Shown piece after piece: positions 22,681 to 33,287 of a DNA stretch of 64,000 bases. The notes beneath the pieces are model-generated. The model had not been told where the DNA came from. It saw only the letters and a program-made list of their open reading frames with translations, and did not search any database. The DNA is from an uncultured Pelagibacteraceae bacterium (lineage in GTDB: Bacteria; Pseudomonadota; Alphaproteobacteria; Pelagibacterales; Pelagibacteraceae): assembly GCA_902611465.1 (NCBI GenBank), contig CACLZS010000003.1, positions 28,835 through 92,834 on the forward strand. The letters run 5' to 3'. The position numbers were made by a program, and so were the translations under genes. Positions within the stretch are counted from its first letter, which is position 1. The number at the start of each line of letters is the position of its first letter.

Positions 22681-23858
22681 TAAGCAACAAGAAACTCTTT
22701 ATTTGCTTCTTTGTCATACATCGTCATGATTGGACTATCTTCAACTTCATAAATTTCATCAGAGTAAAATCCATTAAAATTAGTTCTAAAAGTTAATCCA
22801 TACGCTCCAAGCTGCCCTAACTCTATATAATCATTTTCTTTTATATTATTTGGTAAAATAAAAGGACCTTTCATATAATCCATGCTATCGCAAGTTGGGC
22901 CATAGAAATCGAAAGATGTTAATTTTTTGGAGATTACTCTTCCATCAGTTATCATTTTTGATGGGTAAACAATATTGGGTACACCTGCGTCAAACAAAGT
23001 TCCATACGTCCCATCATTTATATAAAGTTTCTGTTTTTTTCTTAAATCAACTCTTACAATTGTTGAGCCACTTTCTGCAACAATAGCTCTTCCAGGTTCA
23101 CAAATAATTTCTGGAAGCTTATCCAATTTTAAATCACTTAAACCTTTTTTAATTTCTTTAAAATAAGCATCTAATGATTGAGGAATAAGATCAGGGTAAA
23201 TAGTAGGAAAGCCACCACCAACGTTAATCACATCAGGTATAATTTTAGTTTTTTTAATTATATTATTGATTTCAAATATTCCTTTTGAATAAGATATTGG
23301 GTGCATACATTGTGAGCCAACATGAAAACTAAGTCCAATTTTTTTAGAATATTGTTTTGTTAATCTAAGTAGTCCAGCTGCTTCATTATTAATAGCTCCA
23401 AATTTTTTTGATAAATCAATCTCTGCATGCTCATTAGACACAGAAACTCTAACAAATAATTCTAAGTCTTTAGCGTAATTTGTACTTTCTAAAATTTTTA
23501 TTAATTCATCTTTAGTATCTAAAGAAAAGGTCTTAACATTATATTTAAAATATGCTTCTTTAATACTCTCTCTGCTTTTGACTGTATGCATATAAGAACA
23601 ATTCGCATCTGAACTTATTTTCCTTATAACCTCTATTTCTCTGATAGATGCTACGTCAAAATGGTTAATTCCACTCTCAACAATAGTTTTAAGAACTACT
23701 GGATGAGGGTTGGTTTTCAACGCATAAAGTATTTTTCCTGGGAAATTTTTTTGAAAGTATTTAGAAGCCAATTTGATTGACTCTTTTCTAATACAATAAA
23801 CAGGTCTTGTCGGCCTCAGTTGATTAACTAATTCTTCAACTGACTTAAATTTTTGCAT
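22680..23858 (-). CDS. Ornithine (or lysine/ornithine) decarboxylase, fold III PLP enzyme
   Basis: YALKTNPHPVVLKTI PLP-lysine region, SFHVGSQC, INVGGGFPTIYP, ICEPGRAIVAESG, YGPTCDSMDYM. Confidence 0.92.
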   Translation of the reverse strand: MQKFKSVEELVNQLRPTRPVYCIRKESIKLASKYFQKNFPGKILYALKTNPHPVVLKTIVESGINHFDVASIREIEVIRKISSDANCSYMHTVKSRESIKEAYFKYNVKTFSLDTKDELIKILESTNYAKDLELFVRVSVSNEHAEIDLSKKFGAINNEAAGLLRLTKQYSKKIGLSFHVGSQCMHPISYSKGIFEINNIIKKTKIIPDVINVGGGFPTIYPDLIPQSLDAYFKEIKKGLSDLKLDKLPEIICEPGRAIVAESGSTIVRVDLRKKQKLYINDGTYGTLFDAGVPNIVYPSKMITDGRVISKKLTSFDFYGPTCDSMDYMKGPFILPNNIKENDYIELGQLGAYGLTFRTNFNGFYSDEIYEVEDSPIMTMYDKEANKEFLVA

Positions 23859-23883
23859 ATATGCACCTCTAAAAAAAATTTAC

Positions 23884-23912
23884 AAAAAAAACCTGCATAT
23901 CACGTATGCAAG
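23884..23912 (-). terminator. Rho-independent terminator/attenuator in the 5' leader of the decarboxylase gene
   Basis: Minus strand: CTTGCATA CGTGA TATGCAGG TTTTTTTT (8-bp stem including two wobble-type ends, 5-nt loop, T8), located 25-54 nt upstream of the start codon. Confidence 0.75.
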
Positions 23913-24002
23913 TTTCATAAATGCAGCATTTAGGGGAAATATTTAATAATGTAAAGTAAATAATGCTATTGAAATATTAAAATTTACTTCCATATAACGG
24001 CT

Positions 24003-24566
24003 ATGATCAATCAACCAACACTTCAAAAATTAAGTGATTTTGAGGATAAATCGCTTTTGATAGTAGACGATGACAATCCATTTAGACAAAGATTGGCTAG
24101 AGCTATGGAGAAAAAAGGATTTACAGTTACACAAGCTGAGAGTGTAAAAATGGGTATTGATACCGTAAAATCCCAAAATCCAGCATTTGCAGTTGTCGAT
24201 CTTAGATTAAATGATGGAAATGGTCTAGAGGTAGTTAAGGAAATTCAAAAGGGAAATCTTAAAAGCAGAATTATTATGTTAACTGGATATGGTAATATCC
24301 CTACGGCAGTTGCTGCAATTAAAGAAGGTGCAATTGATTATATTGCTAAGCCTGCAGATGCAGATGATGTTGAAAAAGCACTTTTAGCTGATCCAAATCA
24401 AAAACCAGCCCCTCCTGAAAACCCAATGTCAGCGGATAGAGTAAAATGGGAGCACATACACAGAGTTTTTGAGTTATGTAACAGAAATGTCTCAGAAACT
24501 GCAAGAAGACTAAAGATGCATAGAAGAACTCTTCAAAGAATACTGTCTAAAAGATCTCCTAGATAA
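24003..24566 (+). CDS. Response regulator of the RegA/ActR/PrrA family
   Basis: Receiver domain (LLIVDDDNPFRQRLARAMEKKGF, VVDLRLNDGNGLEVV, MLTGYGNIPTAVAAIKEGAIDYIAKPAD) plus Fis-like HTH (NRNVSETARRLKMHRRTLQRILSKRSPR). Confidence 0.93.
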   Translation: MINQPTLQKLSDFEDKSLLIVDDDNPFRQRLARAMEKKGFTVTQAESVKMGIDTVKSQNPAFAVVDLRLNDGNGLEVVKEIQKGNLKSRIIMLTGYGNIPTAVAAIKEGAIDYIAKPADADDVEKALLADPNQKPAPPENPMSADRVKWEHIHRVFELCNRNVSETARRLKMHRRTLQRILSKRSPR

Positions 24567-24567
24567 T

Positions 24568-25497
24568 TTAATTTTTTGTAAGTCTTAAAAATACATCTTC
24601 AAGATCTCCATCATCAGTTGAAATATCTTGTATTTTTATATCTTGTTTTTTAATCTCTGAGATTATTGAGTCTATACTTAGTTTACTCTTCTCATATGAT
24701 AAAACTAACTTATTTTCGTCATTTGATAGAACTTTTAATGACTCAAAAGTGTTGTCCTTAATATTAGTTTTTTTATCTGTGGTGACATATACAATTTTTG
24801 TTTGAATTCTTTCCAAGAGATTTTTAGTCGTATCTAAAGCAACTAATTTTCCTCCACTAAGGATTCCAATTCTGTCACACATTTTTTCTGCTTCCTCAAG
24901 GTAATGAGTTGTTAGTATTGTTGTAACCCCTTGTTTGTTCAAAGATTTTACATTTTCCCACAATGTATTTCTCAGCTCCACATCAACTCCTGCGGTAGGC
25001 TCGTCTAAAATAATAATTGGAGGTTGATGCACCATCGCTTTTGCTACAAGTAATCTTCTCTTCATACCACCAGATAGTGCTCTAGCATAACTGTCAGCTT
25101 GCTCCTCTAATGATACCAACTTCAATATAGTATCTGTAATTCTATCTTTTTCTCTAATTCCGTATAGACCTGCTTGAAGCTCTAAAAGTTTTCTGGGACT
25201 AAAAAATGGATCAAAGTTTACCTCTTGTGGAACAATCCCAATAGAGGCTCTAACTTGTCTAGGGTTTTTATCTAAGTTAAACCCCCAAACATTAACCTCG
25301 CCACCAGTTTTTACAACTGATCCTCCTAATATGTTTATAAATGTACTTTTTCCAGCCCCATTTGGTCCTAATAGACCAAAAATTTCACCTTCTTTCACTT
25401 CTAAGTTTAAATTATTAAGAGCATGCGTTTGTTTCGAACCATTTTTTGAATAAACTTTATTCAAGTTTTTAACAGTTAAGGCGTTTTTTTTATTCAT
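24568..25497 (-). CDS. ABC transporter ATP-binding protein (ABC-2 type exporter family)
   Basis: GLLGPNGAGKSTFINILGG, LSGGMKRRLLVAKAMVHQPPIIILDEPTAGVD. Confidence 0.93.
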   Translation of the reverse strand: MNKKNALTVKNLNKVYSKNGSKQTHALNNLNLEVKEGEIFGLLGPNGAGKSTFINILGGSVVKTGGEVNVWGFNLDKNPRQVRASIGIVPQEVNFDPFFSPRKLLELQAGLYGIREKDRITDTILKLVSLEEQADSYARALSGGMKRRLLVAKAMVHQPPIIILDEPTAGVDVELRNTLWENVKSLNKQGVTTILTTHYLEEAEKMCDRIGILSGGKLVALDTTKNLLERIQTKIVYVTTDKKTNIKDNTFESLKVLSNDENKLVLSYEKSKLSIDSIISEIKKQDIKIQDISTDDGDLEDVFLRLTKN

Positions 25498-25547
25498 ATG
25501 GGGGTATACATTTATTACATTTATAAAAATTAAGATATCATTACATT

Positions 25548-28322
25548 ATGGAGAAAATTAAAAAAAGTGACCATTTTTACTTAATAGATGGTTCGGGATA
25601 CATTTTTAGAGCATATTATGCCCTTCCTCCTTTAACTAGAAAAAGCGATGGATTGCCAGTAGGTGCCGTTAGCGGTTTTTGTAATATGCTTTTTAAATTA
25701 TTAGAGGACTCTAAATCAGATGATAATTTAGAAAAACCGACACACTTTGCTGTAATATTTGATTCAGCACGAAAAAATTTTAGAAATGAAATATATTCAG
25801 AGTATAAAGGAAATAGATCTGATGCACCTGACGATCTAATTCCTCAATTTGAATACATCAGGCAATCTGTAAAAGCCTTTAATTTACCTTCGATTGAATT
25901 AATTAATTATGAGGCAGATGATTTAATTGCAACTTATGTTGAGAAAATTTTAGACTTAGGTGCAAAAGTAACAATTGTTTCCTCTGACAAAGATTTAATG
26001 CAGCTTTATAAAGAAGGGGTGAGAATTTATGACCCAATGAAGAACAAATTTATAAATCAAGACGATGTACATAATAAATTTGGAGTTACTCCTGAAAAAG
26101 TAATAGATGTCCAATCTTTAGCTGGTGATAGCACAGATAACGTCCCTGGTGTACCTGGTATAGGAGTTAAAACTGCCGCTGAATTGATAAATCAATATGG
26201 AACTTTAGAAAATTTATTAAAAAATGCATCAAAAATAAAACAAAATAAAAGAAGAGAAACTCTAATAAATAACAAGGACGATGCAATTATTAGTAAAAAA
26301 CTAGTTACACTAAAAAAAGATGTGCCTGTAAAAAATAAAATTCAAGAATTCATATTGAAAAGTGTTGATCAAGATAAGCTTTATACTTTTCTAAGGGAAA
26401 TGGAATTTAATAGACTATTGAGTTCTGCCATCTCAAAATATGGGGGCACAAATAATCTTGGAACTAAAGATATTGAGATAAATTCAGAAAAAACATCAGA
26501 AATTAAGAAAAAAAATTATCAATTAATTAAAAATGAGAAGGAAATTGAAGATTGGATGAAACAATCTGAGGAAATAGGTGAATTTGCAATAGATACTGAA
26601 ACAACCTCATTAGACCCTCACACAGCAAAATTAGTAGGTATTTCAATTTCTAACAGAATCGGAAATGCATGTTATATTCCATTAAATCATGTCAGTGGAA
26701 ATAATCTTAACGAAAAAAAAGTCTTAAGCATTTTAAAGAATTATTTAGAGGATGAGAGCATTAAAAAAATAGGACAAAATATTAAGTTTGATTTCATTGT
26801 CTTTTATCACCGTGGAATAACTTTAAATTCCATGGAAGACACCATGCTTATGTCTTACACACTAGATGCTGGTAAAAATAGGCATAATATGGATACTCTT
26901 TCAGAAATCCATCTAGGTCATAAAACTATTAAATTTAAAGATTTAGTTGGGACGGGAAAAAAACAACTTAATTTTTCAGAAGTCAATATATCTGAGGCAA
27001 AAGATTATGCGGCTGAAGATGCAGATATTACATTTAGATTGTACAAAATTTTTTTAAAATCATTAAAAGCAGAAAAATTATTGAATATTTATGAGTTATT
27101 TGAAAAACCACTAATTAAAATACTAGCAGAGATGGAGATAAAAGGTATTAAACTTGATAAATCTTCACTCAACAAACTGTCTTCAAAATTTTCATCTAAA
27201 ATCGAAAAATTAGAAAAATCTATTTTTAGGATTTCAAAGAAAACATTTAACATCGGATCAACTAAGCAACTTGGTGAAATAATGTATAACGATTTAAAAA
27301 TAGCAGCTTTAAAGAAAACAAAAAAAGGAAGTTTTGCCACTAGTGCTTCGGTTTTAGAAGACCTAGCTTTTAAAGGTTATGAATTTCCAAAACTCATCTT
27401 GGAATGGAGGCAAATTAGCAAACTTAAAAATACCTACTCAGATGCATTGCCAGAACATATAAATCAAAATACTAAAAGAGTTCATACATCTTTTTTGTTA
27501 GCAGCTACTACAACAGGTAGACTTGCATCTAGTGATCCAAATTTACAAAATATTCCAATAAAGTCAGATGATGGTAAGGATATAAGAAAAGCCTTTGTTT
27601 CTGAAAAAAATAATAAATTGATTTCAGCAGACTACAACCAAGTTGAAATGAGAATTTTGGCAGATTTAGCAGATGTAAAACAGTTGAAAAAGGCGTTTTT
27701 AAACAATGAGGATATTCATACTTTGACAGCTAGTCAGGTTTTTGGAAAAGAAATTAATAAAATTGATTCAGAAACAAGAAGAAAAGCAAAAGCAATCAAC
27801 TTTGGGATTATTTATGGTATATCACAATATGGTCTAGCCAAACAAATCAATGTTTCAAACATTCAAGCAGAAGAATTTTTAAATTCTTATTTTAAAAAAT
27901 TTCCAGAAATAAAAGATTATATGAAAACAACTGTGAATTTTTGTAGAAAAAGTGGCTATGTAAGTAATATATTTGGAAGAAAAACACATCTCACCGGAAT
28001 TAATGATAAGAATTTTAATGTAAGAAATTTTCAAGAGAGGGCAGCGATAAATGCCCCAATTCAAGGGTCGGCATCAGAGATAATGAGATTAGCAATGATC
28101 AGGATAAATAAAGAAATCTCCAATAATAAAAATAATAGTTTGAAAATGTTGTTGCAGATACACGATGAGTTAATTTTTGAGGAAAGCTCAAAAGAAACAA
28201 AAAAAAGTACTAAATTAATTAAGGATTTGATGTTGAGTGTAAAAGATAGTGAACTTCATTCATTTTCGATACCTCTTTTAGTCGATGTGAATATTGGAGA
28301 AAATTGGGGTGAACTTCATTGA
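25548..28322 (+). CDS. polA: DNA polymerase I (5'-3' exo, 3'-5' exo and polymerase domains)
   Basis: N-term FLAP domain YLIDGSGYIFRAYYALPPL, exo motif FAIDTETTSLDP, polymerase motifs SADYNQVEMRILADL, KAINFGIIYGIS, LQIHDELIFE. Confidence 0.97.
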   Translation: MEKIKKSDHFYLIDGSGYIFRAYYALPPLTRKSDGLPVGAVSGFCNMLFKLLEDSKSDDNLEKPTHFAVIFDSARKNFRNEIYSEYKGNRSDAPDDLIPQFEYIRQSVKAFNLPSIELINYEADDLIATYVEKILDLGAKVTIVSSDKDLMQLYKEGVRIYDPMKNKFINQDDVHNKFGVTPEKVIDVQSLAGDSTDNVPGVPGIGVKTAAELINQYGTLENLLKNASKIKQNKRRETLINNKDDAIISKKLVTLKKDVPVKNKIQEFILKSVDQDKLYTFLREMEFNRLLSSAISKYGGTNNLGTKDIEINSEKTSEIKKKNYQLIKNEKEIEDWMKQSEEIGEFAIDTETTSLDPHTAKLVGISISNRIGNACYIPLNHVSGNNLNEKKVLSILKNYLEDESIKKIGQNIKFDFIVFYHRGITLNSMEDTMLMSYTLDAGKNRHNMDTLSEIHLGHKTIKFKDLVGTGKKQLNFSEVNISEAKDYAAEDADITFRLYKIFLKSLKAEKLLNIYELFEKPLIKILAEMEIKGIKLDKSSLNKLSSKFSSKIEKLEKSIFRISKKTFNIGSTKQLGEIMYNDLKIAALKKTKKGSFATSASVLEDLAFKGYEFPKLILEWRQISKLKNTYSDALPEHINQNTKRVHTSFLLAATTTGRLASSDPNLQNIPIKSDDGKDIRKAFVSEKNNKLISADYNQVEMRILADLADVKQLKKAFLNNEDIHTLTASQVFGKEINKIDSETRRKAKAINFGIIYGISQYGLAKQINVSNIQAEEFLNSYFKKFPEIKDYMKTTVNFCRKSGYVSNIFGRKTHLTGINDKNFNVRNFQERAAINAPIQGSASEIMRLAMIRINKEISNNKNNSLKMLLQIHDELIFEESSKETKKSTKLIKDLMLSVKDSELHSFSIPLLVDVNIGENWGELH

Positions 28323-28372
28323 AAACAAACAATTGCCCTAATATGAACAATTTAGTATTTTTATTTTAATTT

Positions 28373-29077
28373 ATGTCACAAACAATTGCGTTAGTAGATG
28401 ATGATAGAAATTTATTAACATCTGTCCAGATGGCTTTAGAAAAAGAGGGTTTTAAAGTTCAAACTTATATTGATGGTGAAAATGCTCTTGTCGGATTATC
28501 AAGAACACCACCTGATCTTGCTGTGATTGATATTAAAATGCCAAGAATGGATGGTGAAGAACTTCTAAGAAAACTTAGAAAAAAAACTTCCATGCCAGTT
28601 ATTTTTTTAACTTCTAAAGATGAAGTAACAGACGAGGTTAGTGGTTTAAAACTCGGTGCAGATGACTTTGTTGGCAAAACTGGAGGATTTTCAACCAAAG
28701 TTTTAGTTGAAAGAATTAAAGTACAATTAAGAAAAAAAGATAAGGACATTAATATAGAAGAAAATAAAAATGTAATTTCTCATGGTAAGTTAAAATTAGA
28801 TCCTTCCCAACTCGAATGTGAGTGGGATGGTAAACAATTGCCTGATAAACTGACCACAACAGAATTTAAAATTGTTGAGGAGCTAGCAAAAAGACCAGGA
28901 ATGATTAAAGAAAGAGCCTTACTCATGGATGTGGCTTATCGAGAGGACACAGATATAGAAGATAGGACTATTGATAGTCATGTTAAAAGAATAAGAAAAA
29001 AATTTAAAAAGGTAGACAGTGATTTTTCAGCAATTGAAACAAGATATGGAAGTGGATATAGATGGAATGTTAAATAA
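28373..29077 (+). CDS. chvI: OmpR/ChvI-type response regulator
   Basis: Receiver domain IALVDDDRNLLTSVQMALEKEGF, winged-helix C-term; paired with adjacent histidine kinase. Confidence 0.88.
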   Translation: MSQTIALVDDDRNLLTSVQMALEKEGFKVQTYIDGENALVGLSRTPPDLAVIDIKMPRMDGEELLRKLRKKTSMPVIFLTSKDEVTDEVSGLKLGADDFVGKTGGFSTKVLVERIKVQLRKKDKDINIEENKNVISHGKLKLDPSQLECEWDGKQLPDKLTTTEFKIVEELAKRPGMIKERALLMDVAYREDTDIEDRTIDSHVKRIRKKFKKVDSDFSAIETRYGSGYRWNVK

Positions 29078-29082
29078 TAATT

Positions 29083-30585
29083 ATGGGAAAAATACTAAAA
29101 AATCTCTCTATATTACAGAAATTCTTATTTATTAATCTAGTAATCTTCATATTTATAATAATAATCACATTCTTTTACTTAGGTGCTATCAAAAAAAATT
29201 TGATTAATGAAAAACAAAATAATCATACAGATATAATAACTGAAACAATATTAAATCTTGAAAAATCAAATATTAAATTAAATGAGTATGGAATAAGCGA
29301 ATTTTTATTTTCCAAAAAATCTCGATTTCCTTATTTTGAAAAACTAGATAGAGTAATATTTTTTGACGATCAATTGAATTTGATTGGGGATACAAGATCT
29401 ATTCCATCATCATTATTACTAATTGAAGAATTAACCGAACAATCGAGTGAGAATAATTTTAGTAATCAAGAAAATAAAAACGAAACAATTTTTGATGAAG
29501 ATCTTAATAAATATTATTTATCAGGATCTGAAAAATCTTTAACTTATTTAAAACAAATCCAAGAACAGTTTTTTGTTTTTAGTATTAAGAGTGTTAATTA
29601 TTTGAATAATAATGGCTATATTCTTATATCTGAAAATGCTGATAATATAATCGCACAAATTGAAGAGAGAGAGAACTTTATTATTAGAACAGCTCTTGTT
29701 GTACTTTTGGTTATCATTATTTTTTCATATGTCTTAAATAGATATTTTTTAAAACCCATTAAAAATTTGGTTACTTATACAAAAATCATAAAAGATAAAA
29801 GTAACGAAAAAACAGATATAGAAAGGGTTAAGACAAGAAATGATGAATTAGGAATATTATCAAAATCTCTTGATGAAATGACTAGTGAATTAAATAAAAG
29901 AATTGCAACTGCTGAAAATTATTCAACAGACCTACTTCATGAAATTAGAAATCCTCTTGCTTCATTGAAAAGTGCATCTGAAATAATTTCAGAAACAGAT
30001 GATAAAGCTAAAAGAGAAAAGTTAATTAATATCGTATCTCATGATGTTGAGAGAATAGAAAGATTAATTACTGATTATTCTCAAATGCTGAAAGATGAGG
30101 CAGTAATTTCCACAGAAACAATGCAAAAAATTGATATAAAGGATATTGCAAAATCTGTAGTTGATGATTTTAACAATATTTATAATTCAAAGAGAAAAAT
30201 ACAAATAAGATTAAAGTCTAATGGATCAGAGAATTATTTTATACTTGGTATCAACAATAGGATAGAGCAAATTATTGCAAATTTACTTGAAAATTCAATT
30301 TCTTTTAGTGATGAGAATCAAGAAATTGTAGTAGAGGTCAGTAAAGATAAGGAAGGTAAACCAAGACTTGTCGTAATTGACGAGGGGACCGGGTTTAACG
30401 AGAAGGATACTGCTAAAATTTTCAATAGATTTTACAGCAATAGACCTCAAAATTTTGGAGAACACTCTGGCTTGGGCCTGAATATAGTGAAAAACTTAGT
30501 TGAATTGCATAATGGACAAATTAAAGCTGAAAATAATAAAAATAAGGGTGCAAAAGTTGAAATTATTTTCCCGGCGACCCAATGA
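29083..30585 (+). CDS. chvG: Sensor histidine kinase, ChvG-like
   Basis: TM segments, HAMP, H-box DLLHEIRNPLASLKSASEI, N/G boxes NLLENSISFSD, VIDEGTGF, GLGLNIVKNLVELHNG. Confidence 0.88.
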   Translation: MGKILKNLSILQKFLFINLVIFIFIIIITFFYLGAIKKNLINEKQNNHTDIITETILNLEKSNIKLNEYGISEFLFSKKSRFPYFEKLDRVIFFDDQLNLIGDTRSIPSSLLLIEELTEQSSENNFSNQENKNETIFDEDLNKYYLSGSEKSLTYLKQIQEQFFVFSIKSVNYLNNNGYILISENADNIIAQIEERENFIIRTALVVLLVIIIFSYVLNRYFLKPIKNLVTYTKIIKDKSNEKTDIERVKTRNDELGILSKSLDEMTSELNKRIATAENYSTDLLHEIRNPLASLKSASEIISETDDKAKREKLINIVSHDVERIERLITDYSQMLKDEAVISTETMQKIDIKDIAKSVVDDFNNIYNSKRKIQIRLKSNGSENYFILGINNRIEQIIANLLENSISFSDENQEIVVEVSKDKEGKPRLVVIDEGTGFNEKDTAKIFNRFYSNRPQNFGEHSGLGLNIVKNLVELHNGQIKAENNKNKGAKVEIIFPATQ

Positions 30586-30627
30586 AAAGTTGATTAATAT
30601 AAATAAAGTTGTTACAAGCCCTACTTT

Positions 30628-31914
30628 ATGACAGATTACAAAGTAAAAGATATTAACGAAGCAGAATTTGGAAGAAAAGAAATCTCTCTAGCAGAGACTG
30701 AAATGCCAGGATTAATGGCAGTAAGAGCCGAATATAAAGGCAAAAATCCTCTTAAAGGTGCAAGAATTTTAGGTTGTCTTCATATGACAATTCAAACAGC
30801 AGTTTTGATTGAAACTTTAGTTGATTTAGGTGCAGAATGTAGATGGTCTTCATGCAATATATTTTCAACACAAGATCATGCAGCAGCAGCAATTGCAAAA
30901 GCTGGTATCCCAGTATTTGCATGGAAGGGTGAGACAGAGGAAGAATATTGGTGGTGTGTAAAACAGACTATAGAGGGCAAAAAAGACTGGATCCCTAACA
31001 TGATATTAGATGATGGTGGAGATCTTACTGCTCTTATGCATAAAGATTACAAAGATTTATTAAAAGGTGTAAAAGGTTTGAGTGAAGAAACAACAACAGG
31101 TGTTTTAGCACTTAAAAAAATGGAAGAACAAGGTCAATTGTTAGTACCAGCAATTAATGTAAACGACTCGGTCACGAAATCAAAATTTGATAATCTATAT
31201 GGATGTAGAGAAAGTTTAGTTGATGGGATCAAAAGAGCTACAGATGTAATGATGTCAGGGAAAGTTGCAATTGTTGCAGGCTTTGGTGATGTTGGAAAAG
31301 GTAGTGCAGCATCTTTACGACAGAGTGGAGCAAGAGTTTTAGTAACCGAAACTGATCCTATTTGTGCATTACAAGCTGCTATGGAGGGTTACGAAGTAGT
31401 TTTAATGGATGAAATGATAGGTCAAGCAGATATCGTTGTAACTGCAACTGGCAATAAAGATGTAGTAACGGCAGATCATATGAGAGCTATGAAAGATAGA
31501 TCTATTCTATGTAATATTGGACACTTCGATAACGAAATTCAAGTCGAGGCTTTGAAAAATTATAAATGGGATGAAGTAAAACCTCAAGTTCATGAAATCA
31601 CATTCCCAGACGACAAAAGATTAATTTTGTTAGCTGAAGGAAGACTTGTAAATTTAGGTTGTGGAACTGGTCACCCAAGTTTTGTTATGAGTGCATCATT
31701 TACTAATCAGGTTATTGCTCAAATTGAGCTTTGGAATAATTCAGATAACTATGAAAATAAAGTTTATGTGCTTCCTAAACACTTAGATGAAAAGGTTGCA
31801 AGGCTTCACTTAGATAAAGTTGGCGCAAAATTAACGCCACTATCAAAAGAGCAAGCTGACTATATAAGTGTAACACCAGAGGGACCATACAAGCCTCATG
31901 CTTATCGCTACTAG
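30628..31914 (+). CDS. ahcY: Adenosylhomocysteinase (S-adenosylhomocysteine hydrolase)
   Basis: [51 protein letters not shown]-term YKPHAYRY. Confidence 0.98.
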   Translation: MTDYKVKDINEAEFGRKEISLAETEMPGLMAVRAEYKGKNPLKGARILGCLHMTIQTAVLIETLVDLGAECRWSSCNIFSTQDHAAAAIAKAGIPVFAWKGETEEEYWWCVKQTIEGKKDWIPNMILDDGGDLTALMHKDYKDLLKGVKGLSEETTTGVLALKKMEEQGQLLVPAINVNDSVTKSKFDNLYGCRESLVDGIKRATDVMMSGKVAIVAGFGDVGKGSAASLRQSGARVLVTETDPICALQAAMEGYEVVLMDEMIGQADIVVTATGNKDVVTADHMRAMKDRSILCNIGHFDNEIQVEALKNYKWDEVKPQVHEITFPDDKRLILLAEGRLVNLGCGTGHPSFVMSASFTNQVIAQIELWNNSDNYENKVYVLPKHLDEKVARLHLDKVGAKLTPLSKEQADYISVTPEGPYKPHAYRY

Positions 31915-32377
31915 AAGTGGCAAAATTAATATTTCTAAAGAAAAAGATACTAGACTTGTAGCTGAAAAAATTTCTAAGCTTATTAATTTAGGAGATTTCA
32001 TACTTTTAACTGGGAATCTAGGTGTAGGAAAAACTACCTTCACTAAATATATTATTAATTCTCTTCAAAGAATTAATAGACAGGCAATATCAGAAGTTCC
32101 TAGTCCTACTTTTAATATTACTAATGAGTATCAGATAAAAAAAATTTTAATAAAACACTACGATCTATATAGAATTAGAAATGAAAAGGAGCTTAATAAT
32201 TTAGGTATCCAAGAAAATTTAAAAAAACAAATAACCCTAGTTGAGTGGCCTGAAATGGTAAAAAAATTGAAAATTAAAAATATTATTAGTTTAATATTTA
32301 AATATAATAAAAACTATACTGAGCGTTATCTGACAATAATTTCTAAAAACAAAAAATTAATTAATGAATTTAAGTAA
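31898..32377 (+). CDS. tsaE: tRNA threonylcarbamoyladenosine biosynthesis ATPase TsaE
   Basis: [16 protein letters not shown] Walker [21 protein letters not shown]. Confidence 0.93.
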   Translation: MLIATRSGKINISKEKDTRLVAEKISKLINLGDFILLTGNLGVGKTTFTKYIINSLQRINRQAISEVPSPTFNITNEYQIKKILIKHYDLYRIRNEKELNNLGIQENLKKQITLVEWPEMVKKLKIKNIISLIFKYNKNYTERYLTIISKNKKLINEFK

Positions 32378-33287
32378 ATTAAAAAAACTCACTGGAGATG
32401 CATCGTTTAGAAATTTTTATAGAGGAAAAAAAAATATTCTTGTTCATTGTGAAAAAAATAAAAAAAGTAATTTGTTAGAATACGATGCTGTTAACAAAAT
32501 ATTAATTAAAAAAAATATTTTAGCACCTAAATTAATATCTCAGAATTACAAAAATAATTATATTGAGATTGAAGATTTTGGTGATTTAACAGTTTTTAAA
32601 AAATTCAAAAAAAAATCTACCAACAAAAAAATATATTATAAAAAAATTTTAAACTTATTGGTCAAAATCACAAATATTAAAATTAAATATAAAGTTCCAA
32701 ACTATTCATTAAAAAAATTATTAGATGAGAGTAATTTATTCTTAGACTGGTATTTACCAAAATATGTCAAAAGTGAAAAAAATAAAATTTTAAAAGTCAA
32801 ATTTAATAAGATATTTAAAAAATTACTAAACAATATCTATTTTAAAAATAAAGTTTTTGTACATCGAGATTTTCATATATCTAATATAATGATAACTAAA
32901 AAAGGTTTAGGATTGATAGACAGTCAAGATGCTGTCTATGGTAATATTGCATATGATCTAGCCTCTCTTATCGATGATGTTAGGTTTAAAACAGATAAAA
33001 AGATTAAAAATTTTATTTTTAATGAGTTTATAAATAGGAACAAACACTTAGACCTTAAGAAGTTTAAAAATGACTTTGATATTTTATCTGTTTTAAGGAA
33101 TTTAAAAATAATTGGCATATTCACTAGGTTATCTGTGAGAGATAAAAAAAACAAATACCTTAAACTTATACCTCACGCATGGGAGTTGATCGAATACAGA
33201 ACTTTAAATAATCCTATATTCAAAGACTTAAATTACCTTTTAAGTAAAAACTTTGATAGAAAAATTAGAAAAACTTATGAAAATTAA
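32364..33287 (+). CDS. Aminoglycoside phosphotransferase-like kinase (AmgK-like)
   Basis: VHRDFHISNIMITKKGLGLIDSQDAVYGNIAYDLASLIDD; between tsaE and a MurU-like nucleotidyltransferase. Confidence 0.82.
   Translation: MNLSKLKKLTGDASFRNFYRGKKNILVHCEKNKKSNLLEYDAVNKILIKKNILAPKLISQNYKNNYIEIEDFGDLTVFKKFKKKSTNKKIYYKKILNLLVKITNIKIKYKVPNYSLKKLLDESNLFLDWYLPKYVKSEKNKILKVKFNKIFKKLLNNIYFKNKVFVHRDFHISNIMITKKGLGLIDSQDAVYGNIAYDLASLIDDVRFKTDKKIKNFIFNEFINRNKHLDLKKFKNDFDILSVLRNLKIIGIFTRLSVRDKKNKYLKLIPHAWELIEYRTLNNPIFKDLNYLLSKNFDRKIRKTYEN

Noticed and set aside
28465-28749. 94-aa minus-strand ORF inside the response regulator gene
   Set aside because: Antisense to a conserved receiver domain; no independent support.
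30586-30627. Possible SAH/SAM riboswitch upstream of ahcY
   Set aside because: Only about 42 nt separate chvG and ahcY, with no recognisable aptamer motif.
33253-33277. Upstream start (33253) given by the ORF track for the MurU-like gene
   Set aside because: Conserved N-terminus begins at MKIKTALILCAG (ATG 33277); upstream extension lies in the preceding gene.
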